A stretch of 64,000 nucleotides of DNA from Paenibacillus methanolicus (GCF_008124765.1 NZ_VNHS01000010.1:186001-250000), one strand, 5' to 3'; positions 52,072 to 62,086 are shown, numbered from the stretch's first letter. Notes: generated by a model not told the origin, from the sequence alone. Made by a program: numbers and translations.

Positions 52072-53022
52072 CTAACCTGTCGTCTTCGTGCGAAGGGTCG
52101 GCAGCAGTTTGTTCATGTTCACCGTTCTCTTGATTTCCCACGTCGCCGGATTCGCATCGTCGAACTGTTCGAGATAGGCGATGACTTCCTTGGTGATCGG
52201 CGTCGGCGTGGAAGCGCCCGACGTGACCGCGACGCGGGTCTTGCCCTTCAGCCACTCGATGTCGATCTCCGATACGTCGGACACCCGATACGCCGTCACG
52301 CCCGCGATCTCCTCGGACACTTGCGCAAGCCGGTTGGAGTTGTTGCTGCGCGGGTCGCCGACCACGATAACGAGCTCGGCCTGGCCCGCCTGCCCCGCGA
52401 CCGCCTCCTGGCGCACTTGAGTCGCCAGACAAATCTCGTTGTGCACTTCGGCATGCGGGAATTTCTCCTGCAACCGCTGCATCAGATGGCGAATATCCCA
52501 TTGCGACATCGTCGTCTGGTTCGTGATGATGATACGCTCCGAATCCAGCTCGAGCACGTCGATCTCCGCTTCCCGCTCGATCAAGTGGACGCGCTCCGGC
52601 GCGACGCCGATCGCGCCTTCCGGCTCCGGATGCCCTTTCTTGCCGATATAGATGATGTCATAGCCCTCGGCCGTCTTCTCGCGGATAAGGTCATGCGTCT
52701 TCGTCACGTCCGGACATGTCGCGTCGACGACCGTAAGTCCCTTCTCCTGCGCGCGGCGGCGCACCTCGGGGGATACTCCGTGGGCGGTGAAGATAACGGT
52801 CCCTTTGTCAACCTGCTCCAATATTTCCAGTCGATTCTCGCCGTCGAGGGTAATAACCCCCTCTTGCTTGAACGCTTCCGTGACGTGCGCGTTGTGCACG
52901 ATCATGCCCAAAATATAAATCGGCCGCGGCAAATCCTGATCTTTGACGGCCTGCAGCGTCAAGACCATGGCGTCGACGACGCCGTAACAATAGCCTCGCG
53001 GCGATATTTTCACGATTTCCAT
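52072..53022 (-). CDS. ispH: 4-hydroxy-3-methylbut-2-enyl diphosphate reductase
   Basis: 316 residues. It makes IPP and DMAPP in the last step of the MEP isoprenoid pathway with a [4Fe-4S] cluster. The three cluster cysteines are in [12 protein letters not shown] (C12), VVDATCPDV and [12 protein letters not shown]. Catalytic and binding stretches include [21 protein letters not shown] and [11 protein letters not shown] 53022 fits the family N-terminus [10 protein letters not shown]; the longer frame to 53277 is antisense noise. Confidence 0.95.
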   Translation of the reverse strand: MEIVKISPRGYCYGVVDAMVLTLQAVKDQDLPRPIYILGMIVHNAHVTEAFKQEGVITLDGENRLEILEQVDKGTVIFTAHGVSPEVRRRAQEKGLTVVDATCPDVTKTHDLIREKTAEGYDIIYIGKKGHPEPEGAIGVAPERVHLIEREAEIDVLELDSERIIITNQTTMSQWDIRHLMQRLQEKFPHAEVHNEICLATQVRQEAVAGQAGQAELVIVVGDPRSNNSNRLAQVSEEIAGVTAYRVSDVSEIDIEWLKGKTRVAVTSGASTPTPITKEVIAYLEQFDDANPATWEIKRTVNMNKLLPTLRTKTTG

Positions 53023-53071
53023 TTCCTGCACCTGCTTCCTTAACCAATGCCTGAATGATTCCTGAAGACTA

Positions 53072-54553
53072 TTATACCTGATTCGATTGGTCAGGGAAAG
53101 CAAGCGGCAGCCACACAATAAATGTCGAACCTTCCGTTTCCCGGGTGGACACTTCGACGGAACCGCCGTGCTCGTCGATAATCCACTTGGCGATGGACAA
53201 TCCGAGGCCGGTGCCGCTCGTCTTGCCGCGAGACACGTCCGCTCGATAGAAGCGATCGAATATATGCGGGATTTCATCGCTGTTCATGCCAATGCCGGTA
53301 TCCTTGATGACGATCCCCGCTTGATTCGAGGCGCGCTTCGCGTTTAGATCCACGTAGCCCGACGGCGTGTACTTGAACGCGTTCTCAATGAAAATAAACA
53401 GCAGCTGCCGGATATAATCGGCGTTCGCGTTCACATCCGCGCCATCGAGCGCCGACAAGTCGCCGATTCGAAACTCCGCCTGGCGCGGCAGCATCTGCGC
53501 CCTGCGCGCGACGTCTTCGACGAGCGGCCTCAGCGGCTGATCGCGCTTCTCCATGACGGAGCCGGCGTCCGCCCTCGCGAGCGACAGCAGGTCGTTCACG
53601 AGCCGCGTCATTCGCCTCGCTTCGTCCGCGATATCCTGCATCGCTTCGCGCGTCAGTTCGGCGTGCTGAGGCGAAATAACCGGCATCGCGCCGTCTCCGC
53701 CGTCGTCGGCGGCCGCCATGAGCGAAGGGCGCCACACTTTCTCCATCAGCTCGATGTTGCCGCGAATCGTCGTCAGCGGCGTCCGCAGCTCGTGCGAGGC
53801 ATCCGACACGAACCGGCGCTGCGCATTGTACGCTTCGTCCAGCTCGTTGTACGTCGTCTCGATCCGCTCCAGCATGCCGTTCAACGTATCGGTCAGCTGT
53901 CCCAGCTCATCGTTGGGTCCCTTGCGATCGATGCGCACGCTTAGGTTCGATCCATCCCGAACCAAATCCGCCGCCTGGATGATGCCCTGCAGCGGCCGTA
54001 GCGCCTGGCGGGAAATAATAAGGCCCGCCACGAACGTCAGCAGCACGACGCCGATGGAAGAGAAGATCAGAATCGTTCTCAGATCGGTCAAGTACTGTGC
54101 TTCCTGGCGCGTGATCACCGCGCTGTGGATGACCGCCGCGACCTTGCCGTCGATCAGAATCGGGAATTGATACGCGAGCAGCGACGTGTCGCCTACTTTC
54201 ATCGTGACGTATCCTTCCTTGATTTCGTTCGACTGCTTCGGATAAGGAAGCTTTACTTTGTTGTCGACGAGATTTTGCGAACGCACCAGCTGCTCGTTCT
54301 CGTAATTATACGCTTGCAGGAAAATACTGCGATCGAACCGCGCGCCAAGACCGAAGTCGATCCAAATGCCTCTCGGATCCCGGTTGGTCGGCATGCTGAT
54401 CGCGACGTTGTTATTCAAGCCTTCCAACGCCGCCGCCTTGGCATCCCGGTAGGTATTAAGGTTGACGAACGTATAAATAGAGACGCCCAGCACGAGCAGC
54501 GTCACGGCCAGCAGGCCCGAATACCATAGCGTTAGCTTAAGTCGTATGGGCAT
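53072..54553 (-). CDS. Sensor histidine kinase (OmpR-type partner, HAMP)
   Basis: 493 residues. A membrane segment (about 8-31), an extracellular domain (about 32-155), a second membrane segment (about 158-180), HAMP (about 180-235), HisKA with [19 protein letters not shown], then ATPase motifs [30 protein letters not shown] and [12 protein letters not shown]. The response regulator gene ends five bases upstream and carries its ribosome site. Being near htrA resembles CssRS of B. subtilis, which senses misfolded secreted proteins, but the sensor domain is not diagnostic. Confidence 0.93.
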   Translation of the reverse strand: MPIRLKLTLWYSGLLAVTLLVLGVSIYTFVNLNTYRDAKAAALEGLNNNVAISMPTNRDPRGIWIDFGLGARFDRSIFLQAYNYENEQLVRSQNLVDNKVKLPYPKQSNEIKEGYVTMKVGDTSLLAYQFPILIDGKVAAVIHSAVITRQEAQYLTDLRTILIFSSIGVVLLTFVAGLIISRQALRPLQGIIQAADLVRDGSNLSVRIDRKGPNDELGQLTDTLNGMLERIETTYNELDEAYNAQRRFVSDASHELRTPLTTIRGNIELMEKVWRPSLMAAADDGGDGAMPVISPQHAELTREAMQDIADEARRMTRLVNDLLSLARADAGSVMEKRDQPLRPLVEDVARRAQMLPRQAEFRIGDLSALDGADVNANADYIRQLLFIFIENAFKYTPSGYVDLNAKRASNQAGIVIKDTGIGMNSDEIPHIFDRFYRADVSRGKTSGTGLGLSIAKWIIDEHGGSVEVSTRETEGSTFIVWLPLAFPDQSNQV

Positions 54554-54557
54554 GATG

Positions 54558-55247
54558 TCAGTTCTCCCCCCGCAGCACGTATCCGGTGCCGCGAACCGTT
54601 TGAATAAGCCGCTTGGCTCCGCCTTCCTCGGTTTTTTGGCGAAGCATGGCGATGTAAACCTCCAGCACGTTCGATTCCCCGCTATAGTCGTAGCCCCAAA
54701 TTTTGTCCATGATGGAGTCGCGCGTCAGGACGCGCCGCGGATTCTGCATGAACAGATGCAGCAGGTCGAATTCCTTCGCCGTCAGCTCGATCCGCCGTCC
54801 GGCGCGAATCGCCTCGCGGGAATCGAGGTCGAGCGTCAACTCCTCGAAGACGAGGCGGTTGCCGTTGTCCTCGAGCTTGTCCGTCTTGCGCCGCAGCAAG
54901 GCGCGAACCCGCGCAAGCAGCTCCTCGAGCGCGAATGGCTTCACGAGGTAATCGTCCGCGCCGATATCGAGCCCTTTCACCCGGTCCTGCACGTCGTCCT
55001 TGGCCGTCAGCATGAGAACCGGCACGGAGCTGCCGCCTTCCCGCACCCGGCGCACGACTTCCCAGCCGTCGACGTTCGGCATCATCACGTCGCAGATGAG
55101 CAGGTTCGGATCGCTTGTCAGCATCTGCTTGAGCCCCTCGAGCCCGTTGTTGGCCGTCGTCACTTCGTATCCCTCGAACGCAAGGCTGCGTCTGAGCAAG
55201 GATGTAATTTTGTCATCGTCGTCGATAACGAGAATATGCGGTCTCAT
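54558..55247 (-). CDS. OmpR/PhoB-family response regulator
   Basis: 229 residues. Receiver D53 in LLICDVMMPNVDGWE and K in DYLVKPFALEE; the winged helix is at IELTAKEFDLLHLFMQNPRRVLTRDSIM and TVRGTGYVLRG. Start is ATG 55247, after GGAGGG. It forms a two-gene operon with the kinase that follows it. The likely regulon includes htrA, transcribed just upstream on the same strand. Confidence 0.93.
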   Translation of the reverse strand: MRPHILVIDDDDKITSLLRRSLAFEGYEVTTANNGLEGLKQMLTSDPNLLICDVMMPNVDGWEVVRRVREGGSSVPVLMLTAKDDVQDRVKGLDIGADDYLVKPFALEELLARVRALLRRKTDKLEDNGNRLVFEELTLDLDSREAIRAGRRIELTAKEFDLLHLFMQNPRRVLTRDSIMDKIWGYDYSGESNVLEVYIAMLRQKTEEGGAKRLIQTVRGTGYVLRGEN

Positions 55248-55346
55248 CGGGTTCCCTCCACCCATCAAATGTTCATGCAGCTATTATACCCGATCTCTCG
55301 TCCGATTGGATAAGTTGTCCATACGGCCACATGGCCCATCAACGCA

Positions 55347-55384
55347 GCGAGAGCGCGGGCAGCAGACGCTGCCCGCGCTCTCGC
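55347..55384. repeat. Perfect inverted repeat, 17-bp arms, between htrA and the regulator
   Basis: GCGAGAGCGCGGGCAGC, AGAC loop, then the exact complement. There is no T-run. It lies past the htrA stop, and resembles in layout the hairpin at 40202. Confidence 0.7.
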
Positions 55385-55407
55385 ATGGCGCTATTAAGAG
55401 GCGTTCG

Positions 55408-56985
55408 TTATTGCTGAAGCTGCGGGAAATCGTTCCTGTTGCCGATTTCGACGGTGATATCGATTTTCTGGCCGCCGCGGATGACGTTCAGCACCGCTTT
55501 GTCGCCGACGGCTTTCTTCTGGATTTCCGCGATCAGCTCTTCTTTCGTCTTGTACGCCGTGCCGCCGATGCCCGTAATGACGTCGTATTGACGCAGATCG
55601 GCCATGTAGGCCGGCGATTTGTACGCCACGTTCATGACGATCGAGCCTTCCGTGCTGGACAGACCGAGTTCCTTCTGCGCGTCTGCCGTGATATTGGTCA
55701 GCGTCGCGCCGATGAACGGAGCCGGCTTCTTCGGAATTTCTTTATTCGCCTTCAACGCTTCCAGATTCTCCATGATCGTGCTCGTCGGGATCGCGAAGCC
55801 GATGCCTTGCGCCTGCGAGCTCACCGCGGTATTGATGCCGATGACTTCGCCCTGCAGATTCAGGAGCGGGCCGCCGGAGTTGCCCGGGTTGATCGACGCG
55901 TCCGTCTGGAGCAAATGCTCGTAGTTGCGGTCGCCTTCCGTATCGGAGATGCTGATCGGACGCTCCTTCGCGCTCAGCACGCCCACCGTTACGGTATGAT
56001 CGAAGCCGACCGGGTTGCCGATCGCGACGACCCAGTCGCCGATATTCGTATTGTCGGCGTTGCCGATCGGAAGCGTCGGGAAGCCCGTGCCTTCGACTTT
56101 GAGCACCGCCAGGTCAAGATCGAAGCTCGTGCCGAGCTTCTTCGCCACAAGCGGCTCGTCGTACCCTTCCACGGTAACCCGGATTTCGTCGGCGTCGCCC
56201 AGCACGTGCTGGTTCGTCAAGATGTAGCCGCTCGCATCGAAGAAGAAGCCCGTTCCGAGGCCGCTCAGCGTCAGTTCGCCCGAGCTTTGGCCCGAATCGC
56301 CTTGACTGCCGTCCCCTTGACCGAAATCATCGCCGAAGAACTGGCGGAAGAACGGATCGTTCAGCATGCTGTTGCTGCTTCCGCTGCTTTGCTGGCGCAC
56401 GTACGTTTCGATTTTGACGACCGCCGGGCTTGCGCTCTCAAAGATCTGGGCGATGTTGTTCGGGCGCACGACGTCGGCCGCGTTCGTCACCTTCGCGTCC
56501 GTCGTGCCGCTCGCCGCCGTCGATACTTGCTTCATCGCCGACTGGCTCGTCAGCGCTTCGGCGCCGCCGAACATGTCCGATTTGTCCGCGTAGACCATCA
56601 ATCCGCCGACCGCCACCACGCCGGCCATGAACGACCCGAATACCGTCTTGAACGACGTCCGGCGCTTCTCTTTCACCTGCCAGCCATTGCGGGCCTGCTG
56701 GGTCGGCGCGTACGGACGAAGCTGCGTCGGCGGCGTCACTTCGACCGCTTCCGCCCTCGCGTAGTCGGATGGCGGAGCATCGCTTGCGGCGCGGGTCGTC
56801 TCGCCGGCCTCTACGCTGTTTTGCTTGAACGGACCGTAGGAGTAATAATAGGATGGCTTCTCTTCTTGATCAGATCGCGTATGATCGGCGCTCGCCGTCT
56901 TTTCTTTCGGCTCGTCGTTTTGGTTCTGCTCTGCGTTATTGTGAAAGAAATCGTCGAAAGGATGTTTTTTGTTGTTGTCGTCCAC
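55408..56985 (-). CDS. htrA: HtrA/DegP-like serine protease (S1C) with PDZ domain
   Basis: 525 residues. A long polar, Tyr/Asp/Pro-rich cytoplasmic tail (about 1-110) precedes one membrane segment (about 112-132), then the trypsin-fold protease with triad residues in ILTNQHVLGDADEI (His), DLDLAVLKVEG (Asp) and INPGNSGGPLLNL (Ser). A single PDZ domain (about 425-520) follows. It degrades misfolded proteins at the outer membrane face. The start is GTG at 56985, with GAGGAGGAG upstream. A two-component pair sits downstream on the same strand. Confidence 0.95.
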   Translation of the reverse strand: MDDNNKKHPFDDFFHNNAEQNQNDEPKEKTASADHTRSDQEEKPSYYYSYGPFKQNSVEAGETTRAASDAPPSDYARAEAVEVTPPTQLRPYAPTQQARNGWQVKEKRRTSFKTVFGSFMAGVVAVGGLMVYADKSDMFGGAEALTSQSAMKQVSTAASGTTDAKVTNAADVVRPNNIAQIFESASPAVVKIETYVRQQSSGSSNSMLNDPFFRQFFGDDFGQGDGSQGDSGQSSGELTLSGLGTGFFFDASGYILTNQHVLGDADEIRVTVEGYDEPLVAKKLGTSFDLDLAVLKVEGTGFPTLPIGNADNTNIGDWVVAIGNPVGFDHTVTVGVLSAKERPISISDTEGDRNYEHLLQTDASINPGNSGGPLLNLQGEVIGINTAVSSQAQGIGFAIPTSTIMENLEALKANKEIPKKPAPFIGATLTNITADAQKELGLSSTEGSIVMNVAYKSPAYMADLRQYDVITGIGGTAYKTKEELIAEIQKKAVGDKAVLNVIRGGQKIDITVEIGNRNDFPQLQQ

Positions 56986-57108
56986 GGTAGTTCTCCTCCT
57001 CGTCGAGCGCTGCGCGCTCTTTGTTTTTCCCATTGTTATCGGCGTTGCTTATGTTTCTATCTTGCACGATCTACCTTAAATCAAACTTAAAAAATGTATA
57101 AACGAAAA

Positions 57109-57150
57109 TAAAAAAACCGACGCGGCGCCAGATCGGCGCTTGGTCGGTTG
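57109..57150 (-). terminator. Intrinsic terminator downstream of yugN
   Basis: On the minus strand AACCGAC pairs with GTCGGTT, inner GGCGC/GCGCC, followed by TTTTTTTATTTT. Confidence 0.85.
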
Positions 57151-57163
57151 ACGCGGGTGCCTA

Positions 57164-57577
57164 TTAATGAACGATCGACTGCTCTACCTCTTGCAGCAGC
57201 TTCTTCGCTTGGTCGACCCACTTGGATTCGATCTTCGCGTCGGGATCGACCGGCTTCTGAAACTGGTTCAAGACGGCGGCCATCGTCGGCACGGACTGGG
57301 AATGATCGATGCCTTCATTGTAAAGATGCTTCAACACGAACGGCTGGCCGAGGCGAATCATCGCATCGTTGTTGTCGTTCTCTCCGTCGAAGTTGCCGGA
57401 CACGACTTGGAACGGGATGCGCAGCCATACTTTGTGCGCCTCGTCCAAGTACCGGTCGAACATGCCATGCTCGTAATCCCAGTCGCCGCCCAGGGCGAAT
57501 TCATGCTTATACAGCTCATTCTTCAGTTCGCTGAACTCCTGCTCGGTCGATTCGAGCGGTGACGATAACGGAACCAT
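57164..57577 (-). CDS. yugN: YugN-like family protein
   Basis: 137 residues. The opening MVPLSSPLES and core GGDWDYEHGMFDRYLDE, VWLRIPFQVVSG and IRLGQPFVLKHLYN resemble YugN of Bacillus, a cytoplasmic family of unknown function. ATG 57577 follows AAGGAGAG; the longer frame to 57676 lacks a ribosome site. It is the last gene after liaFSR. Confidence 0.8.
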   Translation of the reverse strand: MVPLSSPLESTEQEFSELKNELYKHEFALGGDWDYEHGMFDRYLDEAHKVWLRIPFQVVSGNFDGENDNNDAMIRLGQPFVLKHLYNEGIDHSQSVPTMAAVLNQFQKPVDPDAKIESKWVDQAKKLLQEVEQSIVH

Positions 57578-57657
57578 AAAATCGGCACTCTCCTTGCTGC
57601 AAATTGTCCTGCGCCTAGGATGCCCTTTATTTCCCGCGTTATCCGCGCTTGAGGCCG

Positions 57658-58326
57658 TTAACCCGTCTTGACCCAACCTTTGCGGTGAGCGAATACGGCC
57701 AGTTGCGTCCGGTCTTCAAGCTCGCACTTCATCAGCAGATTGCTGACGTGGGTCTTCACCGTTTTGATGCTGATATGCAGTTCTTCGGCGATTTCTTTGT
57801 TGGAGCGACCCTCCGCGATGAGCAGAAGCACTTCCTTCTCGCGATCGGTGAGACCTTCATCCGCGCCTTGGGCCGTGCGTTGGCGAAGCCCCCGGGTGAG
57901 CGCCTGCGAGACGTCCGCGGTCATAACCGGCATCCCTTTGGCCGCGCCGTTCAGCGCGTAAATGAGCTCTTCGGCGGATACCGTCTTCAAGACGTAGCTT
58001 ACCGCTCCGGCCTCTACGGCCGCGACCACTTTCTCGTCCTCGAGGAAACTCGTGAGCATGACGATCTTGACGTCCGGGAACAGCTGCATAATCGCTCTCG
58101 TCGCCTCGACGCCATCCATCCGCGGCATCATAAGGTCCATGAGGATCAAATGCGGCGGGCCGCCCGGAATACTGCCGCTCTGCAGCATACGAATCGCCTC
58201 TTCCCCGTCGCCCGCTTCCGCCACGACGTCGAATTTCGGCTCCAGCATCAAATACGTCCGCAGCCCCGCGCGCACCATATCGTGATCGTCTACGATCATT
58301 ATTCTCCACAGGTCATTCCCGCTCAT
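57658..58326 (-). CDS. liaR: LiaR-type response regulator (NarL/LuxR HTH)
   Basis: 222 residues. Receiver D64 in LILMDLMMPRMDGVEATR, and a C-terminal LuxR HTH with LTDREKEVLLLIAEGRSNKEIAEEL and HISIKTVKTHVSNLL. It overlaps the kinase gene by 14 bases. LiaR activates cell-envelope stress genes on damage by antibiotics acting on lipid II. An extra short Gly/Pro-rich insert (SGSIPGGPP) sits before the receiver Asp strand. Confidence 0.92.
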   Translation of the reverse strand: MSGNDLWRIMIVDDHDMVRAGLRTYLMLEPKFDVVAEAGDGEEAIRMLQSGSIPGGPPHLILMDLMMPRMDGVEATRAIMQLFPDVKIVMLTSFLEDEKVVAAVEAGAVSYVLKTVSAEELIYALNGAAKGMPVMTADVSQALTRGLRQRTAQGADEGLTDREKEVLLLIAEGRSNKEIAEELHISIKTVKTHVSNLLMKCELEDRTQLAVFAHRKGWVKTG

Positions 58327-59362
58327 CGCGTTCCTCGGCTCCTTTATGGCTGTAATTCGGTAGGGTAACGCGCACGCGCGTCCCGCTGCCCGGCTTGCTA
58401 ATAATCGAGGCGTCTCCGCCCAACTTGCTCGCGCGCTCGCGCATCGTCGACAGCCCGTACGAGCCCCGCTTCACTTGATCGGCCCGGAAGCCGGCGCCGT
58501 CGTCCTGAAGCGTCATAATAATCTGGTGCTCGGTCTCCGCGATCGTCAGTAGCGCCGTCTGCGCGCCGGCATGCTTGACGACATTGGCCATCGACTCTTG
58601 AATGATTAAGAACAATTGATGTTCCTTGGCCTCGGACAGCTTCTCCTTCACGCGCCATTCCAGCACGCCCTGCAAGTTATTCTGGCGGCAATAATCGGGA
58701 AACCACTTATCCAGCGCTTCGCGCAGCGAACGCCCCTCCAGCTCCAGCGGCCTTAACTGGGCGATAAATCCGCGCATCTGCTTCTGCGCCATCGAGGACA
58801 TGCTGATCAGCTGCTCCATGACCGACTCCGCCTTCTCGTGGTTCAACTCGAGCAACTTCGGCAGCGAGGAGGCCGACATATGAATCGCGAATAATTGCTG
58901 ACTGACCGTGTCGTGCAAGTCGCGCGCAAGCCGCTTGCGTTCTTCCTGGACCGCTTCCTCGTTCAGCGCGGCTTCCCGCATTACCTGCTGCTCGCCTGTG
59001 CGCTCGATCAGCTTGACCCGCTCTTCAAGCGCGGCCTGCAGCTCGTTGAACTCGCGGATCGCGGCGGCGAAGGAGCGCGCGCCCTCCTCCGGCAGCCGGA
59101 TCGCGTAATTGCCGTGCGCCGCCTGCTTCAACCCCAGATGAAGGAGGTCGATGCGCCGCTGATAGCGCTGAGCGGCCCAATAGCCGAAAGCTCCGCTAAC
59201 AAGCAAAAAAACGGCGGCGACGCCGATCCACAGGTCGTCTTTGCCGACCTGCGAACCGACGTATCGCCCTCCGAATACCCACACCGCTACCGATAGAACC
59301 GACGATGCCGCGAACAGCAGCATCATCTCGAACTTGCTGCTCCTCAGAAGTCGTACCATCAT
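58313..59362 (-). CDS. liaS: LiaS-type sensor histidine kinase
   Basis: 349 residues. Two membrane segments (about 11-32 and 43-63) with almost no extracellular loop, a typical intramembrane-sensing kinase. HAMP, then HisKA_3 with ERKRLARDLHDTVSQQLFAI and ATPase motifs LIIQESMANVVKHA, DDGAGF and GLSTMRERA. The gene begins ten bases before the liaF stop on the minus strand order, and its product responds to LiaF. Confidence 0.92.
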   Translation of the reverse strand: MMVRLLRSSKFEMMLLFAASSVLSVAVWVFGGRYVGSQVGKDDLWIGVAAVFLLVSGAFGYWAAQRYQRRIDLLHLGLKQAAHGNYAIRLPEEGARSFAAAIREFNELQAALEERVKLIERTGEQQVMREAALNEEAVQEERKRLARDLHDTVSQQLFAIHMSASSLPKLLELNHEKAESVMEQLISMSSMAQKQMRGFIAQLRPLELEGRSLREALDKWFPDYCRQNNLQGVLEWRVKEKLSEAKEHQLFLIIQESMANVVKHAGAQTALLTIAETEHQIIMTLQDDGAGFRADQVKRGSYGLSTMRERASKLGGDASIISKPGSGTRVRVTLPNYSHKGAEERDERE

Positions 59363-59371
59363 ATAGGCGGC

Positions 59372-60490
59372 TCACCCTACCTTGGTGACGCGCACATCAC
59401 CGATGAAGGTGCTGACGATCAGCTTGATTTTCTTCTCGTTCTCCTGAAAGTACGGCGTTTCGACGTTCATGTTCTTGAAAATCCCGCCTTCCTTGCGGTC
59501 CAACACGGCCACGTCGCCGACGAACGCGCTTGTCACCACGTTGACGCCCGTCTCGAAATCGTTGGGCAGAAACACCTTTACGTCGCCGATGAAGGAGGAG
59601 ATGTGAATGCGCGTCTCCCCGTAAGGAATTTGCGCCTTCGTCAGGTCGAGCACCGTATCCCCGATAAAATGGGAAATGTTCATCGGCTTGAGCTCCCAAT
59701 AATCGTGACCCACGTAAATGTCTCCAATGAAACCGGAGCGCGTCTGTACGTTCGGATCGCTGTTCCACCACTCCATCCGGTCGTGACGGCCGCAGGCATG
59801 CCGGTCTTTGAACTTATCGGCGCGGTGTTCGATACGCTCCCGCATCCGTTCCGCTCGGCGCTGCAGCTTCTCCGCCTTGCGATTCCATTCCTCTTGCATC
59901 CGCTCGTTATGCGCGCGGCGCTTCCAGTCGCGACCGTCCGCTCCGGGCTGTCCGGAGGTCGGAGACGAGGGCGCGACCGGCGGAACGGGAGGGGCCGGAA
60001 ACGAATCCTTCCCGAAATCCGACGGTTCCCCGGACGCCTTCGTCGGGTCTGGGTGCAGCGGCGGCGCCGGCGGCACCGGCTCGTCGGGGTGGAAAGACGG
60101 ATATGCGCTCCACTCTTCGCCCGGCGGCTTCTCGATCTTCTCCTTCGGCTTCGGCTTCACCATCATGCGCATCCCGATCAGGATAATGACGAGCGGACCG
60201 GCGAATTGCGCCAGGTCGCCTACCGACCAGTCGAACAGATCCAGATTGCGGCCAAGGAATACAATGCCCACGGCCAGCAAAATTCCCGAGCTCCACCAGG
60301 AGCCGTAGCCGCTAGCGATTCGTCTTACCGCTTCTTTGATACCCAGGAACAGCAGGATCACGGGCCAGAAGACGGAGATGAGATCGCCAAGATCGTATTC
60401 GATCAAGCCGGTTTGCCGCAGCATGAGAAAAGCGCCGATTCCTATAATAAACAGGCCCCACATTAAACGGTTCGCAAAATGTCCGTTCAT
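59372..60490 (-). CDS. liaF: LiaF-like negative regulator of LiaRS, with long Pro-rich insert
   Basis: 372 residues. The N-terminal part has about four membrane segments (about 8-100: LMWGLFIIGIGAFLML, WSSGILLAVGIVFLG). The C-terminal part (about 255-372) holds the DUF2154-like beta-helix with repeated FIGD units (GFIGDIYVG, HFIGDTVLD, SFIGDVKVF, TFIGDVRV). Between them a Pro-rich stretch and a charged coiled coil (RAHNERMQEEWNRKAEKLQRR onwards) make it much longer than Bacillus LiaF (about 240). LiaF keeps LiaS off without stress. ATG 60490 follows GGGAG. Confidence 0.88.
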   Translation of the reverse strand: MNGHFANRLMWGLFIIGIGAFLMLRQTGLIEYDLGDLISVFWPVILLFLGIKEAVRRIASGYGSWWSSGILLAVGIVFLGRNLDLFDWSVGDLAQFAGPLVIILIGMRMMVKPKPKEKIEKPPGEEWSAYPSFHPDEPVPPAPPLHPDPTKASGEPSDFGKDSFPAPPVPPVAPSSPTSGQPGADGRDWKRRAHNERMQEEWNRKAEKLQRRAERMRERIEHRADKFKDRHACGRHDRMEWWNSDPNVQTRSGFIGDIYVGHDYWELKPMNISHFIGDTVLDLTKAQIPYGETRIHISSFIGDVKVFLPNDFETGVNVVTSAFVGDVAVLDRKEGGIFKNMNVETPYFQENEKKIKLIVSTFIGDVRVTKVG

Positions 60491-60535
60491 TCGATTCACC
60501 AGCTCCCAATTGCTCTTGCTAAGGTTTGTACTCCA

Positions 60536-60564
60536 AGTATACCCCAGGCCGCTAGGAGCATAAA
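60536..60564 (-). promoter_or_regulatory. Candidate promoter of liaFSR
   Basis: On the minus strand TTTATG (60559-60564) and TATACT (60536-60541), spaced 17, about 45 bases before the liaF start. The -35 is weak. Confidence 0.4.
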
Positions 60565-60664
60565 GGGTCTGCCGATTGAAAACGTCTCCGTCTGCAGACC
60601 GAGCTTGCGCGGAACGTCTTTCCAAAAACATGAAAGCGATGTCACATCTTATGCCTTCACCACG

Positions 60665-60694
60665 TTGACATCGTTTACATGGCGCTTATATAAT
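60665..60694 (+). promoter_or_regulatory. Promoter of amt
   Basis: TTGACA (60665-60670) and TATAAT (60689-60694), both perfect, spaced 18, about 70 bases before the start codon. A degenerate GlnR-like half (TGACA at about 60725) follows, but I do not claim a full box. Confidence 0.7.
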
Positions 60695-60764
60695 GGTGGA
60701 CGAGCTATATGGCGATAGTTAACCTGACATGTAATCTTTCAGAACGAGACAGGGGATGAAAAAC

Positions 60765-62060
60765 ATGGATTTAGCGGCACTTTCCCGAGGGTTGGACACG
60801 ATCTGGGTCGTCCTGACCGCAGCCATGATCTTGCTGATGGAAGGCGGTTTCGCGCTGCTCGAGGCGGGCTTCGTCCGGCAGAAAAACGCGGTCAGCATCA
60901 TTATGAAGGTATTTGTCGACATCACGTTCGGGGCGCTTATCTTTTATTTCGTCGGTTTTGCGCTGATGTACGGCAAAGACGTCGGCGGCTTCATCGGTTC
61001 AAGCGGGTTTATGATGGGCGGCGACTTGTCGCATATCAACCTCAATATTACGCATGACACGTACTGGTTATTCCAATGCGCGTTCGTCATCGCCGTCATC
61101 TCGATCGTCTCGGGCGCGGTGGCGGAACGGATTCATTTCAAAGCCTACATACTATACACGATCATCATGACCGGTCTCATCTACCCGCTGGCCGGGCACT
61201 GGGTATGGGCGGTCGGCGGTTGGCTGGGCAAGCTCGGCATGATCGACTTCGCCGGCTCCGCGGTCATTCACGCCTTGGGCGGCTTCTCGGCTTTGGCCGC
61301 GGCGATCTTCATCGGACCGCGCATCGGGAAATTCGCGGCGGACGGCAAGGCGAACATCGTGCCGCCGTCCAACCTGCCGCTCGCTTCGGTCGGCGCGTTC
61401 ATTCTATGGTTCGGCTGGTTCGGCTTCAACTCCGGCAGTACGCTTAGCGCCACGAACGGTTCGATCGGCCATATCGCCGTAACCACCATGCTCTCGGCCG
61501 CTGCCGGCGGCGCGACCTGCATTCTGTTCACGATGTTCCGCTACAAGAAAGCCGATCCGCCGATGGTCATCAACGGCTCGCTGGCCGGCCTCGTCGGCAT
61601 CACCGCCGGCTGCTCGTTCGTCTCCGACGGCGCGGCGATTCTAATCGGCGCGGTATGCGGCATCGCGATGGTGCTCGTGACCGAGTACCTCGAGAGTAAG
61701 CAAATCGACGATCCGGTCGGCGCCTTCGCCGTCCACGGCATCAGCGGCAGTCTCGGCACGCTCGCGGTCGGCTTGTTCGCCAAGCCGGAACTGACCGAGG
61801 GCATCGGCCAAGGATACTACGGCCTCTTCTACGGCGGCGGCTGGAACCTGCTGGGCATTCAGGCGCTTGGACTCGCGCTTATTAGCGTATGGGGCTTCGC
61901 GCTCACCTGGGCAGCGTTCTGGCTCATCCGCAAAATCACGCCGGTACGCGTATCCAAGGACGAGGAATTGATCGGACTCGACGTCGGCATCCACGGCGTG
62001 CCCGCCTACAACCAGGAGCACGATTTCCTGGACGTCGAACGGCTTACGGCCGGCAAATAA
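60765..62060 (+). CDS. amtB: Ammonium transporter (AmtB/NrgA type)
   Basis: 431 residues with about 11 membrane segments, the normal Amt length. Twin pore His are in GSAVIHALGGFSALAAA and FAVHGISGSLGTLAVG. Other marks are GHWVWAVGGWLGKLG and WFGWFGFNSGST. It passes ammonium through the membrane under nitrogen limitation. The second ATG (60765) has AGGGG at the right spacing; the ATG at 60756 is too close. No glnK follows, though such pairing is common. Confidence 0.95.
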   Translation: MDLAALSRGLDTIWVVLTAAMILLMEGGFALLEAGFVRQKNAVSIIMKVFVDITFGALIFYFVGFALMYGKDVGGFIGSSGFMMGGDLSHINLNITHDTYWLFQCAFVIAVISIVSGAVAERIHFKAYILYTIIMTGLIYPLAGHWVWAVGGWLGKLGMIDFAGSAVIHALGGFSALAAAIFIGPRIGKFAADGKANIVPPSNLPLASVGAFILWFGWFGFNSGSTLSATNGSIGHIAVTTMLSAAAGGATCILFTMFRYKKADPPMVINGSLAGLVGITAGCSFVSDGAAILIGAVCGIAMVLVTEYLESKQIDDPVGAFAVHGISGSLGTLAVGLFAKPELTEGIGQGYYGLFYGGGWNLLGIQALGLALISVWGFALTWAAFWLIRKITPVRVSKDEELIGLDVGIHGVPAYNQEHDFLDVERLTAGK

Positions 62061-62086
62061 CGCTATTGTCGCTCCCCCTTCCCCCT

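Noticed and set aside
60491-60764. GlnR box upstream of amt
   Set aside because: Only one half-site (TGACA) fits; the other half fails the TGTNA consensus.
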